From: Toxotes chatareus
Lineage: Eukaryota > Chordata > Actinopteri > Toxotidae
Direction of reading: 5' to 3'
DNA length: 64,000 bases
Assembly (NCBI GenBank): GCA_016801885.1
Contig: CM028903.1
Coordinates: forward strand, 1,507,360 to 1,571,359
Below the pieces are notes generated by a model. That model worked only from the letters and a program-made list of their open reading frames with translations, was not told the DNA's origin and searched no databases. The translations under genes and the position numbers were made by a program. This document shows positions 1-12,388 of the stretch, piece after piece (position 1 is the stretch's first letter; each line of letters begins with the position of its first letter).

Positions 1-3000
1 GGTTCAGCCAGAGACTTTTTGACCTGGTTGTCGAACATTTTGGTGAAAAATGTGTTGTAATTTTACCTCCATGAGTAGTAAAGTCATTTTTAAGCTTCTG
101 AACATGATATCTGCTTTAATTAATTCCAAAATATTTTACCTTCATTTCTTATTCTGTATCAATGCAACAGTCTTCTTGAACTTAAAGTTAGAATCTGTAC
201 AGTTTTCATTAAATCAAACCCAGGTTTTGAGACTGTCAGCATTTTCCAGCCGTAACCATTCAGTGTATTTACGTTTAATTATGACCTCTTTGTTTAGTTT
301 TTATTGTTAGTGACGGAGTCGGCCTTTCCCACGCTGGGTTATGGTTGCCATCACGTGACTGTTTGCTGTAGTGTTAACACCACACTTCCTGTGAACACCA
401 GGTACCACGGGCGTCAACAAATAATAGAACTGAAATCTGCAAAAGGATTATAACTTTAAACTTAGAAACACAGAGTAAAGTTCAGTGTTATTCCCCAGAA
501 CTCGCTGTGTTTACCCCTAATGTCGAACAAACATGAAGACATTTAAACCTTACTTTGTTCACAGCCAGGTTTACTAGCTGGAAATAATTTTCTTACTTCC
601 TTCTGTTGGTGGATTGCTGTGTTTTATGGCGCATCTCTGATAATTAGTGGCATAATGTCCGTCTGTTGGCAGGATGCTGTGTGTGATGTTTGTGTTTAAT
701 GTGTTCAGTGAAAGCAATAATAAGTTTAAAAAAATACATTGAATGTTTTAGTTCATAGTAAATATAATAATAGTACTAATAATAAATGCATGTTTATTTA
801 TGTTAGAATGATACATGTAAACCACTGAAGACTAAAAGAACCACAGTGGCTCATTTATTCTGATGTGTAGTTTTTCCTCCCTGTGAGGAAATCAGAGGGC
901 TCTTTGAGTCGCAGCAGTTTTATGGAGATCCACCACGGTAACCAAAGACCTTTACAGAACCTTCCTCTTTGTGGGCATATGAGAAGAGACAGGGGAGGAG
1001 ACAGAAAGGAGAGAGGTGAGATGGGTGGGGTGAAGAGGAGAGGAGTGCACAGAGTGGGATGGAGGTTTGGGTGGAGGAGGGGGCTGCTCTGTAAATAAGA
1101 TGCCTAATTCACTGAGCGGATGTTTTGAAGGAAACAGACTGAGGATGTAGCTGCACTAACTGTACCCTCTGGGTCTCTCTCCCTCTCTCTGTTTTTACTG
1201 TGGAAATGAACTGAACTGGACCTGTTCTGTTTGGCTTCCACTGGAACCTCACCTGTACCTGGAGCAGGACACTTTCTCCATTGATACAGTTCATTTCCTT
1301 CTGTCTCCATATAAACCTCACTGGCAGAGTCACAGTGAGCCGACTTCCAAAATGTCCCGCTCATTACTCTCGCTTTACCGCCTCCAAACTGAGAGCTGCG
1401 GCCAGGGCTTGTCTCTGCAGAGCAGAAATATCATTAGAACGTGAGACGTGATGATGAATGGATTTAAATGTCAGTTATTACTTTGTTTGCGTGTCGGCAG
1501 TTTGTTAAAACTGTGGTGAACAAGCTGTGAGCCAGTTTCACCTGAAGACTCATGAAGTCCAGTGTCTCCTAATGACAATCCTGAAACACGCTGTTAAAGC
1601 CTGTGACTGTCCAACAGAACAAGACATTTATTTAACAAACACTCGTCTGTTTCTCCACGTGAAACAAAGCTAAAACCAACTTTACAGGCTTTTAAAAATC
1701 TGCCGGCATAGTTTAGAACATGTATTCAGGAATATAAATGAGATAAAACGTTTCTGATTCTGCTGCACACTTTATGAACGCTCCCTTGATTTACTTGCTA
1801 TTTTCACTTTAAACTCAGTTTGAAGCCTCGTGACTCGGAGACGAGTTGAACTTTCTGCTCAACCTTCAGTTGGTTTCTTAGGAATCAATATTCAACATTA
1901 ACACAACATTAGCTCAGAGTTCAACATTAGCACAGAGTCCATCCCAGCATGCATTGCACTTGATTTAAAACTTTCCAGAAAAGCTTCTTTTGTCTGAGTA
2001 AAGTTACACACATGCACGTATCTATCATTTAGCACCTGTTGACATTATTTTAGCAGCATTTCATATCATTCAAGTCTGTATTATTTTACATTTGTTAGAA
2101 ATTAGTTTCAATATGATTAAAATATTTTAACTGACCTTTGGCCAACAACAGGTTCTACGTACAAACCAGTGGTAGAGCCTGTGATACTGAAAAGGACACG
2201 TTCTTTAAGACAATTCACACAATAAACAGAAGAAGCTGCACATTCACATACTTATATTATATTTTCTCAAATGCCTGTTTTTCTGTTTACTCCAATATTT
2301 ATTTAAACTATTAATAGAGAGAACAAGGAAAAACTTGACTCCTCTGTCTCCCTGGTGGTGAAATGATCTTTCCACTCAGACCAGATTCACTGCCAGTCTC
2401 CTGTCTCCTCACTGAATCACATCCATTCACTCACATCATCTTCCTTTCATTAGCTTCTCTCACACCTTTTCTTCCTCTCACTGGCTGTCAGTACCTGTAA
2501 TAAACAACTTTTTCTTCATGTTAAATATAGCCAAACACTAAGGAGGATATATCAGCCTGTGTCTCTGTCTTTGTCATAATAAAAAAAAAAAAGAGGGAAT
2601 CCTCGGGAAACACTTGAACCTAGAATCTGCCTTTTCTGTATTATGTTATGTTGCTAATCCTGAAACGTAAATTTACTGTAAATTGCATCAAAACATAAGC
2701 AGCAGTTTTAAGACAGTGGAATATGTGAAGCCTATTTTGGGTCAGTTGAGGTGTGTGTTTCTTTTCAGGCGTCTGAGAACTGGTCTGACCTTTTTCACTT
2801 CAACCAGCTCCTTTAAAAACGGACTCTCGCCTCTCTATTTATCCTGCTATTTATGTACAGATGTGGGGAAGGAGAGTGTGTTTTCACTTCACGTGTGATT
2901 GTATGTTTAGTGCATGTGTGCATCACTCAGTGTGTGTTCAGCCTGTGTGTTGTCTACATACGTGCAGCTATGTTTCTGACATGTAAATGCTCCTGTGCTG

Positions 3001-4887
3001 CGTTGTCATTGTGTTGTTGCTGTTACGTGGGTCCACATCTTCACTCGTGTATGTGTCTGTTTTCTCAGTGTGGACCAGTGGAAGGGAAGGGAAACTGTTG
3101 GTGCGGGGTAAAGCGAATGAATGGTGGTGTTATTTATTTGGTTTGGCGGACTGCACCTTTAGCAGTGAAAAATCACCCACCGTATCACTAATTCCGTCCT
3201 TCCCCCGGCTGCCTGTGGGACTAATAGCCCCCGGGACAGAATGAATATTGTGTAAGAGCAATAGAGGAAAAATGAAGCAGAATTTCAGAAGCTGCCAGTA
3301 AAATCTCCGGTCTCACACCAGAGCTGCTGACAACTCAAGATGACAACTAAATTAGGCAGAAACTTTAGGTCAGAAGAACCAACTGAACTGCTTGTTTAAA
3401 ACCGAGTAGCATTTTCACAGTGCTGCATCCACGTGAGTGTGTAAGAAAAATGATCTTACTAATATTGTGATGACAATGACAAACGACCAGGGTTAGGGTC
3501 TCAGGTTAGATCATGTTCTAGGCACATGAACACTCTTCTTAGCAACCAGCTTGTTTACGTTGTTAACAGAGAGTAAGTATAGAGAAAGGCCTACTCCCTT
3601 AGTGGTAAGGAAAGTATACTCAGAAGTAGCCCTCTGATGTATTATCCTCACTACATGATAGTGCTTTAGGTGTTTTTAATAATAAAAAAACCTCAGCATT
3701 GGTTTTGATATCGGTGATTCTGGGTGTAGTATTACGCCTTAATGCAACCAAGTTGTGGTGTTGCCGACTCCATCATCTCCCACAGCTCGGTGTATTTTTA
3801 TTCCCAAAACATTAAACATCATTTTATAGTTTGTCCAAAAGGCCATGTGAAGATAAAACCCCTCCCGCTCAACCTGCCATTTAGCTGTAGCTACAACTAT
3901 AACTCATGTAATTCTTTTAAATGGACGACAACTTTTAATTAAATGTCTTTACAAGCAAACAAACCCTGACGCGTTTATTTGGCTTCTGTTGGCCTCGTCC
4001 AACTTCAAACAAAGCCCAGATGGAGGAATAGGAAGGCAGGTGCTTGTTTCATTTCAAAGGGTGATTTACAAACTGCTGCACATGTCAGTGTCTGTCAGTG
4101 TTTTAATGACAGCGTATTGGTCCAGAATATTGTACACCATTCATTTGAATATTTAAAAGAATTCATTAACATATTTTAGCGTAGATGTTAAACTTTTCTT
4201 CACTGTTAACTTTTAGCTTAAAAAACAAAATAAACAGTATGAATCATTGTCTAAACACACGTTTTCCTGATGTTTGTCATATTTAGTATAATCAGGTGTA
4301 ATGTTTCTGGGTATTTGAAAAGTTTTCATCCTCTTGAGTGATGATTAGTGTGAATGAGCCACCTGTCTTTGCCTACATGGTTATGAATGACAGAGGGAAA
4401 AAAAAATCCTTGGATGGAAAATTTTTGATGGATGGGAAAGGCTCCTAGATATCCTTTAACCTCCCCGTAACCATCAGCAGAGTCTACAAAAAACCAGTCT
4501 GACCCGTTCTGTCCCGGCACTTCTCTGTTTGCTCTGAACCAGAATCTCACTCGCTTCAGCGAAGCTTTGAACGTTCACTTTGTCAGATGGTTTGAATCAG
4601 TTTATACGTTATACATATGAAGAGAGACCGTTGTTTAATGCGTTGGGATATATGAGTTACTGGACTTATTATATATGTAAACAGTATTTGCATATTTAAG
4701 TGTTTGTTCCCTTCAAACTTCCACTTGTGGTCCCTGAGCCATGACTCATGATTCAACAATGACACAAGATAGGATGTGTTTACGTGTACGCTGTTAAATG
4801 TAACCACACACACACACACACACTCACACACGTGAACCCCACTCTACCCCGACCTCCTGCGGCAGTGTAGCGTTTTTAGGAGACAGG
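1..4887. other. Intergenic DNA, no gene recognised
   Basis: No reading frame here resembles a known protein or has convincing exon structure; all open frames are short and low in coding character. Visible content is AT-rich single-copy-looking DNA, a purine-rich patch near 985-1080, an A-run near 2580, GT-rich sequence near 2870-3060 and a short CA run at 4805-4823. An E-box/X-half-site pair lies at 344-358 and is listed separately. Confidence 0.6.
344..358. promoter_or_regulatory. X-box half-site overlapping a TCACGTGA E-box
   Basis: GTTGCCAT (344-351) runs directly into TCACGTGA (351-358). The first is an RFX-type half-site. The second is a palindromic bHLH-zip site of the TFEB/MITF class. 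No adjacent gene is visible in the window, so the target is unknown and chance occurrence is possible. Confidence 0.25.
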
Positions 4888-5558
4888 GTTGTGTTGTGTT
4901 TTGTTGTGTTGTGCTGTGTTGTGCTGTGCTGTGCTGTGCTGTGCTGTCCTGTGCTGTGTTGTGCTGTGCTGTGCTGTGCTGTGCTGTCCTGTGCTGTGCT
5001 GTCCTGTGCTGTGCTGTGCTGTGTTGTGTTGTGCTGTGCTGTGCTGTGCTGTGCTGTGCTGTGTTGTGCTGTGCTGTGCTGTGCTGTGCTGTGCTGTGCT
5101 GTGCTGTGTTGTGCTGTGCTGTGCTGTGCTGTGCTGTGCTGTGCTGTGCTGTGCTGTGCTGTGCTGTGTTGTGTTGTGTTGTGCTGTGCTGTGCTGTGCT
5201 GTGTTGTGCTGTGCTGTGCTGTGCTGTGCTGTGTTGTGCTGTGCTGTGCTGTGCTGTGTTGTGTTGTGCTGTGCTGTCCTGTGTGCTGTGCTGTGCTGTG
5301 CTGTGCTGTGCTGTGCTGTGCTGTGCTGTGCTGTGCTGTGCTGTGCTGTGCTGTGCTGTGCTGTGCTGTGCTGTGCTGTGCTGTGCTGTGCTGTGTTGTG
5401 TTGTGCTGTGTTGTGCTGTGCTGTGCTGTGCTGTGCTGTGCTGTGCTGTGCTGTGCTGTGCTGTGCTGTGCTGTGCTGTGCTGTGCTGTGCTGTGTTGTG
5501 TTGTGCTGTGCTGTGCTGTGCTGTGCTGTGCTGTGTTGTGTTGTGCTGTGCTGTGTGT
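4888..5558. repeat. Pentanucleotide (TGTGC)n minisatellite, about 134 units
   Basis: A continuous 5-bp tandem array. The main unit is TGTGC, interspersed with TGTGT and TGTCC variants; both edges grade into TGTGT-rich units. A phase slip occurs near 5281-5285, where GTGTGCTG interrupts the register. Because 5 and 3 share no factor, each frame reads a 15-nt cycle without stops, giving spurious long open frames on both strands (VLCCA-type on plus, STAQH-type on minus). It is annotated as repeat, not as coding. Confidence 0.95.
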
Positions 5559-6571
5559 TGCCATTAATGAGCTGACCTGTGTCTCCAGGTGTCACAGTGT
5601 GTCAGTGTGAGTCTGAGCTCAGGGAAAAACATCTGCATTAACTACATTTCAATGTTTGTCAGTAATGAAACTCATTTTGCTTGTTTTGTTCTAATTCTAT
5701 TTAATTTGTGTGTAGTGAGTTTGAGTGTGTAGTGTGTGTGTGTGTGTGTGTGTGTAATCTAGGATTGAGTAATACAAAAAGCAGAGTTTGTACCCAAACG
5801 AATGGTCCCTCATGTTTTCAGTGTGGACATCATGACTTGTGAACCCTCTGAAACCTTCTATTTTCTGTCATTAAAAAGAAAAAATCTATATCCTTGCGTG
5901 GAACAGCATTTTTTTCTTCATCCCTGAAAAGCTCACATTTTGTGCAGATGCCTGGTTTTAGTGTGGCGACAGTGATACGCTCAGCCACCGCGCAGCCTGT
6001 CCTGAATGAGCCTATAGATACGAGGACTTCTGGCCAAACTGAGGTTGAGGAGAAATTACGATGAGGCGAAATTCAGCCTTTATGAAAGAAACATTGACTG
6101 CACTTGATTGCCTGAGATGATGGAGTCTGGACAGAGAGCAGAGTCACTGCAGCTCAGGTTGGATCAGTGTGTTACGAGACGACAGGACGGCCAACTGAAA
6201 AGCAACAGACCATACTAAAGAGATGTGAGTGTAAGATCACGACTTGCATCCGTGCACGGACACACGGTCGGGTACACACACACTGACGCAGGAACACAAA
6301 TGCACACAAAAGCAAACTTAACCACACGTGCAGGCTTCTGTAGTTCAGACAGCAAGAGAAATGGAGAAGTGGAGACACAGTAAGAGAAGAAAACAAAGAA
6401 AGAGGGGATTGGGGAGAAAGAGTGATGTGCTGCAGTGTGTGTGTGTGTATGAATCATGCGTGAGTACACATTGTTAGAACAGTGAAAATCCTCACAGGTT
6501 CCTGGAAGGAATTAAAAAGGCTGACGTGACACCAGGATGCAAGACTGACTGTAGGTCCCACCCCTCCCTGT

Positions 6572-6608
<37 letters not shown>

Positions 6609-8369
6609 CATGCCATGGCTCTGTGACACTTCGTTATAGCTCCACCTGAAACAAAGTCTGCACATTTGAACAGCAGTGCAAGAAGAACCCAGATCCTTTA
6701 AGTATCAGGTGGACTATGTAAATATTTCTCTTTATACCTGTAAGTCCTGCATTCACTGTGAATTACAGGATTACTTCACAGTAACCTCATTTAAAAAAAA
6801 AAGGCCTAACAAATGATCAAAATGTCCGTGGAAACTTCTCAGACTCCTATTCCTCTTCTCCACTGTTACATGACCCCTCGCTGAGAAGGGATTTATGCAA
6901 ATATTCTGTAGTGGTTCCAGAAGCATCTACAGTTGAAACCAGTTGAAACAAAACCTTTTATTCTCACCGCCTGACATGAAATCAGACTAAACTTTTTCTG
7001 TTTTAGAGTTTAGTCGGGTTTAAAGTCCGACAGGGAGAAAAAAAAAGGTTATGTGTCTTTTTATACAGTGTATGTAAACTGTGGAATCCATTTATTGCTG
7101 TGGTGAGACCAAGTTTGGTTTTAAAAAGAGTAAAGAAACAAATATCAGCTTTGAAAGTAAAAGAATTAAATGGAGCGATAATACCAAACGATTTTGATAA
7201 AGAAAATGACGGCGGGCTTTCAGCTGAATTTGTGGCTCTCAGTGTGTTTGGTCACTCCATGTCAGTGGTGTGACTCCAGCAGTCGATCGGGTCGCTCCAC
7301 CCCTGTGGTCCAGACTATTGAGTAATACCTCAACTGTTATTGAATGGATTTCCATGGCGTTTTGTATGTTCATGTCGCTGAGTGCGCTCGCCGTCTGTGG
7401 CTTATGGTTTAGGTGAGATGGCTACACTGGAGATTGGTTCACATCCTCTGTGATCATTTGACCGCTTGTATTCCTTCACTGTTGATGAATGTCGCTCCAT
7501 TTAATAATGCCTTCATTAATATTGGGAACGTTTGACTTTTTTGCTCCTGCTCTTCCTTTTTATTGCGTTTTCCATGTCCCAGGTTGCTCCCGCCGCTGCA
7601 CAGAAACCCAACCCTCCCTTCAAGCTTCCTCTCTGTTGATTTGATCTTTATTTGGCCTTTTTACCGCAGCTCTTTGAATAAAGCTACTCAGCGCGTTTAC
7701 GGGAAGCGCACAGCACAACATCACAACTGGCCCCCTCATGCTTCCAAACCAAGCCGCTCCAAATTGGTTTTCACAAAACCTGCCAACAGGGACGAGTTTA
7801 GAAAATCTCTCTCCCTCTCTTCGGTACAAACTCCAGTACAAGTCGTGGCCCCAAAGAAGGTGATTCTAAATTTAAACCTGCAAAAAGGTAGCTTTGTAAA
7901 CCCTAAGGTGGCTTCAGAGGGAGAGAGAGATCTGGAGGGAGATGGGGGAGGAAAGTTGCAGAGAGATCAAGGAAGAAAAACAGGGTGGAGACGAAGTGTG
8001 AGAAGGTGCAGAAGGCTGGAGAGGATCTGACATAGATGAGTTTTAGTTAATTATTTAATGAGGTTAAACAGTCTTTTTAGTTATTTAGTGATAACCCACT
8101 CTAAGGCTGCTCATATGATGGAGAGGGGAGACGCCCTCACAAAAAAGCAAAGTGAGGGCAGGATTGATGTATCACACAGCAGTGTAAACAAACAGGTTTT
8201 GAAAAGAAGCTTATTTATATCAGATTTTAGGGAAAAATTAAACCTTTACTGTAAACGTTCGTCTCACAACTCAAAGTGTCAACTTATGACATTTTGTTAT
8301 TATAAATGTTTTGTTTCTGTTACAGTAGTGAGAAGGTGACTTCTTTCATTTTCTGTGTAAGGTTAAAAT
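5559..8369. other. Intergenic DNA with GT microsatellites, no gene recognised
   Basis: Contains GT runs at 5732-5755 and 6574-6608, a single octamer ATGCAAAT at 6895-6902, and otherwise mixed AT-rich DNA. The longest open stretch (7563-8030 plus) lacks a recognisable domain and does not begin with an ATG in good context, so I do not call it. Confidence 0.55.
6574..6608. repeat. (GT)n microsatellite
   Basis: Uninterrupted GT dinucleotide run of about 35 bp. Confidence 0.95.
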
Positions 8370-8500
8370 ATATGATGTGCAGCTGCACTGCCCCTGGTTT
8401 GAATCTGGGCGGGAACCCTTCTCCCATGTCACCCCCCTCTGTGCTCGCTGCCAACTCTCAGTCACATAAAGACACCGTATAAAAAACTGTTGTGAGGAGC
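8370..8500. repeat. Degenerate tRNA-derived-looking interspersed repeat
   Basis: The string with GGTTTGAATCTGGGC at about 8396, followed by the segment with CCCATGTCACCCCCCTCT and a CATAAAG tail, matches a pattern I recall from many teleost genomes: a box-B-like motif followed by a CATGTCATCCCC-type stretch and a TAAAGG tail. Family name and exact ends are uncertain. Identification is from memory, not from a database. Confidence 0.4.
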
Positions 8501-8629
8501 AACATGAACCACCACCTGAAAACCTGAAACTGCTTGCGTTGAATTTGTCAGTTTTGATAGCAGAGCATGCTGATGGCAGAAATGAACAAGTGGCGCAGAA
8601 CACGAGTTAGAGACAGAAACAGAAAAGGA

Positions 8630-8860
8630 GAAAGAGAGAGGGTCCAGGGAGGGAGAGAAATTCCCCGTGCCGTGGCTGAGGAGCCGCTGGACAGGCGGCG
8701 TTCTCTCCAGCCCATGAAAGGTGTGATTGTCCCATGGCTTCCCCGAGCCAGGAAAGTTCCCCCAGCGGCGGTCGGCGGCCCCTCTATCTGCCAGGAACGC
8801 AGGGCTGTGGAGAGAAACCCATTGCCGGTTATGTCAGATACCGCACCGGGGCAGGAGGAG
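8630..8860. promoter_or_regulatory. GC-richer island in AT-rich surroundings, candidate conserved element
   Basis: This block is clearly richer in G and C and higher in complexity than both flanks, with CGGCGG/CGGTCGG clusters and no microsatellite. No gene or splice signal explains it. It may be a conserved cis-element or an unannotated exon; the open frames across it have no recognisable domain. Confidence 0.25.
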
Positions 8861-9169
8861 GAGGGCTGGGGTGTTAAAAAAAAAAAAGCTGCTTTTCAAT
8901 GTGTGTTATAAATACTTGAGAGAAACATGCACAGTGAGGGGACACACACACACACACGGAGGACAGCGGGGCCCTAAATGAGGCTGTTGGCTCAGAGCGT
9001 CTGAATGAAAAGAAGGGCAGCTCTCAATGTGTTTATTTTGACAGGAGGGAGTGAGAGTGTGGGGGGGTACAGAGGAAGACAGAAATGGAGAGATGAGAAA
9101 GCAAGAGAGAGAGGTAGAGGAGAAGGTAGAAGTATTTCAGGCTCTGACATTCCTTTGCTGAGGCGAGAG

Positions 9170-9188
9170 TTTTTTTTTTTTTTTTTTT
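9170..9188. repeat. Poly(T) tract
   Basis: Run of T immediately upstream of the tandem octamer element. It could be the tail of an old retroposed copy on the minus strand, but no body is recognisable. Confidence 0.8.
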
Positions 9189-9203
9189 GAATGGGGGATT
9201 TCA

Positions 9204-9219
9204 ATGCAAATATGCAAAT
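9204..9219 (+). promoter_or_regulatory. Two perfect octamer motifs head to tail
   Basis: ATGCAAAT occurs at 9204-9211 and again at 9212-9219 with no spacer. The octamer is the classic POU-domain (Oct) binding site. Two adjacent perfect copies can be read as a paired POU site. Downstream sequence (9240-9300) is of mixed composition. Its target gene is unknown; foxa3 is about 13 kb away. Confidence 0.4.
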
Positions 9220-9449
9220 ATTTTGTCCTGCAGGAATGAGGAGCGTGTGATTCAGATAACTCACCCTGTGTCCCGCTCAGCGATTAAGGCGACTCACGGG
9301 TGTGGTGGGGTGTGGTGGGGGGACAGGCCACTGTGACTATTCAAATACACCGTAGGATGGCCCGGGGCCTAACTGATGCTGCTCTGCTGTCAGTAAGGAC
9401 TCTGCAGCATGAGCATGAGCACACCTGCCTCCTGGCACTTATCACCTCC

Positions 9450-9560
9450 AGCAGGGAAGTTATGCTTTCACCCGTGTCTGTTTGCTGGTTTGTTTGTTTT
9501 GTTTAGGATTATGCAAAAATCGCTGAACCAATTTACAATTTACAATTTACAATTTGTGGT
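9450..9560 (+). repeat. Fragment of a widespread animal interspersed repeat
   Basis: The order GTTATGCTTTCACCCGTGTC, a TTTGTTTG-rich stretch, then GGATTATGCAAAAATCGCTG matches a recurring vertebrate/metazoan repeat in which a TTTGTTTG tract precedes GGATTACGCAAAAACTAC-like sequence. After it the match is lost in a short TACAATT triplication. Identification is from memory and the class is unclear. Confidence 0.4.
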
Positions 9561-10281
9561 TCCGGGATTTTTTTCATCCCTTTACGTTTGAGAAAGTTCC
9601 ACTCCAACTGACTTATTACTTAAGATGTAGACATTACTGACATTGCTCATCTCAGCTTGTGTGTATTGATTGTTGCTGAATGTTGTTGCCTCGTTCCTGT
9701 ATTAGATGTAGTTGCTGTTCGTTTCCAATTCAGAAAAAATGATTTTAGACAAAAAAACGTCTGCAGACTTTTTTTTTTTTTTTTTTACCAAAAGTAGTGC
9801 TGCTAAAAGCTGATGCAAGAAAGTGTCACATCACCTTTTTCTAACTTCAAACCAGCAAGTGATTATCATGTAAAGAATATTGAAAGCCTGAATGGGTGTG
9901 TGTGTGTGTGTGTGTGCGCGGGGGGGGTCTTTAACACCCCATAGAAATAGTTTTTCCATTTTTATTGTCAGTTATTCACAGAATATATTTTGTCAACTAC
10001 TAATGTAGAAAACAACGAACTCGGGAAGCTGCAGGAAACACAGTACAGTCACATGTACAGTCTTTTAATTTTGCTATTGGCTGGAGACTCAGTTTGTAAT
10101 TACCATCGACCACTCAAACAGTTATTTAAAAAAAAAAATCACAGCCCTGTTTCATTTCTACGGTGCCTGCAGTGGCCCAAACTGTGCCGTGGTGTTTTCA
10201 GTGAGTGCAGTGAAAATAAGTGGAGCTTGTCTACCTGAGCGTGAGAGGCTGTCAGGCTCTCCTCAAGGAGCCCTGTTCAGC

Positions 10282-10302
10282 CACACACACACACACACAC
10301 AC
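10282..10302. repeat. (CA)n microsatellite
   Basis: Short CA run that passes into CACGCACACGC. Confidence 0.9.
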
Positions 10303-10770
10303 GCACACGCAGAGTCCGGAGCCAGCAGACATAGTAGCACTCATTCATCCTCTGGCAGCCGCTGCCTCCCCCCTCCCCCCACCAATGGCCTTCAGTCCTT
10401 CCCCCTTCTTTTTTGGTCCCTCCACCCTCCTCCTCTCCTCCTTTCCTCCTCTTCATCATCCCCTTCTCAGACCACGTCCATTTTGGGGTTTGGGAAGGTA
10501 GAAAATCAGTCTGACAAATGAGCAGACAGGACGGACACATACATAACACAACTTGGAACATTAGAAACACCAGCATGGGCCAAACCATATTAAACTGTCC
10601 ACTGGTGATCTGTCTCCACAGTCCTGCCTTGTTTTTCTCTGTTGTCAGTGGAAAGGACACAGTGCTGCAACACAGACAACAGCTCTGAGGACAGGATGTG
10701 TTTGTAACAGCAGTTCAGGACATAAGGGTGAGATCTTACTGGATCTTGAGAACTGGTTCAACCTGTTGAA

Positions 10771-10789
10771 GTGTCCTTGAGCAAGACAC
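10771..10789 (+). repeat. 19-bp near-palindromic motif, copy 1
   Basis: GTGTCCTTGAGCAAGACAC, preceded by TGAA. The same 19-bp frame recurs in the other orientation at 12370-12388 and 15098-15116, each also preceded by TGAA. The motif is one I associate with dispersed teleost repeats, but I cannot name the family. Confidence 0.45.
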
Positions 10790-11613
10790 TGAATGGACCC
10801 TTCCCCGGGTCCAGTAGTGATGTCCTGTAGCTGTGAGTGATCACTCATCATATTAGATGTTCAACATGGTGGCCAACAGGAACAGAATAAAGAGAATAAA
10901 GCTTTTCTCTCACTCGTTACCCAGAAATCCATCCATGTGTTTAATGTTAGCTTAACTGTTGTTTATCCAAGCTGCGAAAATGCACAAGTTATTCTTCCTT
11001 GTCATTTTTTGCCAGTTACCGAATAGCTTCAGGTTCGTTACCCCCTCCCTCTGGACTGGAGGATGGCAGACCCTGATTTGCATGCAGCCCAGGACAACAA
11101 AGATCCAGATCAGAGACAGTAAAGGGGGTACTCTTCCCCACTGTCTCTCATGTGTAGGTGTTAACCTCAACCCCCTGATTATCGTGGCAGCACAATAGGT
11201 GGGTGGAGGGCCACTAATCTGCCACAGCTGGGTGCTGCAGTAGACTCTGTCTCAGTGCGTGTGTGTGTGTGTGTGTGTTGCTGTTAATTGGTCCTAGCCA
11301 GGGGGCGTCTGATTGGAGGTGGTGGAAAAACAAATCGGCTGCAGTAACAGGTCGGTGAAAGTGAGAGGGACCTCCAGATTCCTCAGGGGCCAGTGTCAGT
11401 TATCCTGCTGCTGGGGAAACTTCCCACGGCCTGAATGCATTTATAAACTGTATATTAATCTTTTAGGTCTAAATTTTTTGTGATACTTTTCTAGAAAATT
11501 CCCTGGAACGAGCTGTGTAATTTGGCATTAATTATAGAGAAAATACTACTACTGCTACTCAACATCATCAACAATATGAAAAGAAAAAAACTGCAATAAT
11601 CTATGATTAAGGA

Positions 11614-12063
11614 ATGAATGTTTACTTGGGTTTCAATGGAATAATTGATCTATCAGGAGAGTGGCTTATGAATTTAACTGAATCTGAAGGAAGAGAAGAA
11701 GAAGAAGAAGTTTGGCCCGTACAGGGATCAACCTTGGCGTTATTAGCAAGAACACCTGAACTTTACCTCATTTTCCCTTTAATTAGTACCAAATTACACG
11801 ATTCTTTTCAGGAAACCTTCTTAGAAATTAGTGTTGCATGTTTCTGTCGTCATGTGAAAACAACAATTGTGTGGATTTGTAGAAAAATCAAGAAAAGGAG
11901 TTTTTTGTGCTTAATAAACAGAAACATGATCTGCTTAACGTTCCTGATCCACCTGCATAAGTGTCTCCATTTACCTCGGCACATTCTCAGTTTTATGTCA
12001 TGTGGCAGATTTCCTCACATCATCAAACATGACTTCAAAGACTTGTCCCACCTTTGCAGGTAA
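11614..12063 (+). other. Unassigned 149-codon ATG-initiated open frame
   Basis: This is the longest ATG-started open frame outside genes and tandem repeats in the left half. The predicted product has a glutamate run near residues 28-32 and hydrophobic patches but no domain I recognise. There is no evident splice context, promoter or polyadenylation signal tied to it. I consider it probably a chance frame and list it only for completeness. Confidence 0.08.
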
Positions 12064-12369
12064 AAGTAACACTGTGGAGCTGCCAATCAAACGTCATGTA
12101 CACATGCCCAGACAGTCATGAGGGGAGGTCTCAGCACACGTTTCCTGTACACCTGTTTCTATCTGTAGACAGGTGCAAAGGCCCTGCACACCTGTGTTGA
12201 TCTGTAAGACCTTCACGTTTAATTCTTTCCCTTTTGTGTGTTTGTATGTTGTTTGCGTGTTGTAAGTGTCTTGCAAACCGGACCAGCACTGACATTAATG
12301 TTTGATATAATTTTATTCATTCTCACCCAGAAGCTTGTCCTTTAACAGCCACCGTCCTCTGCTGTTGAA

Positions 12370-12388
12370 GTGTTTTGCTCAAAGGCAC
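12370..12388 (-). repeat. 19-bp near-palindromic motif, copy 2
   Basis: GTGTTTTGCTCAAAGGCAC; its reverse complement matches copy 1 at most positions. It is preceded by TGAA and followed by ATCAGCAGCAG. Confidence 0.4.

Noticed and set aside
4824..5610. Long open frames on both strands (220-246 codons) over the pentamer array
   Set aside because: They are produced by a 5-bp period without stops; the products are monotonous repeats (STAQH or VLCCA) and there is no gene context.
7563..8030. 155-codon open frame
   Set aside because: It opens at a non-ATG codon, has no domain, and its basic tail comes from a GA-rich simple-sequence patch.
11614..12063. 149-codon ATG frame as a novel gene
   Set aside because: No domain, splice signals, promoter or poly(A) context; length is within chance for AT-moderate DNA over 64 kb.
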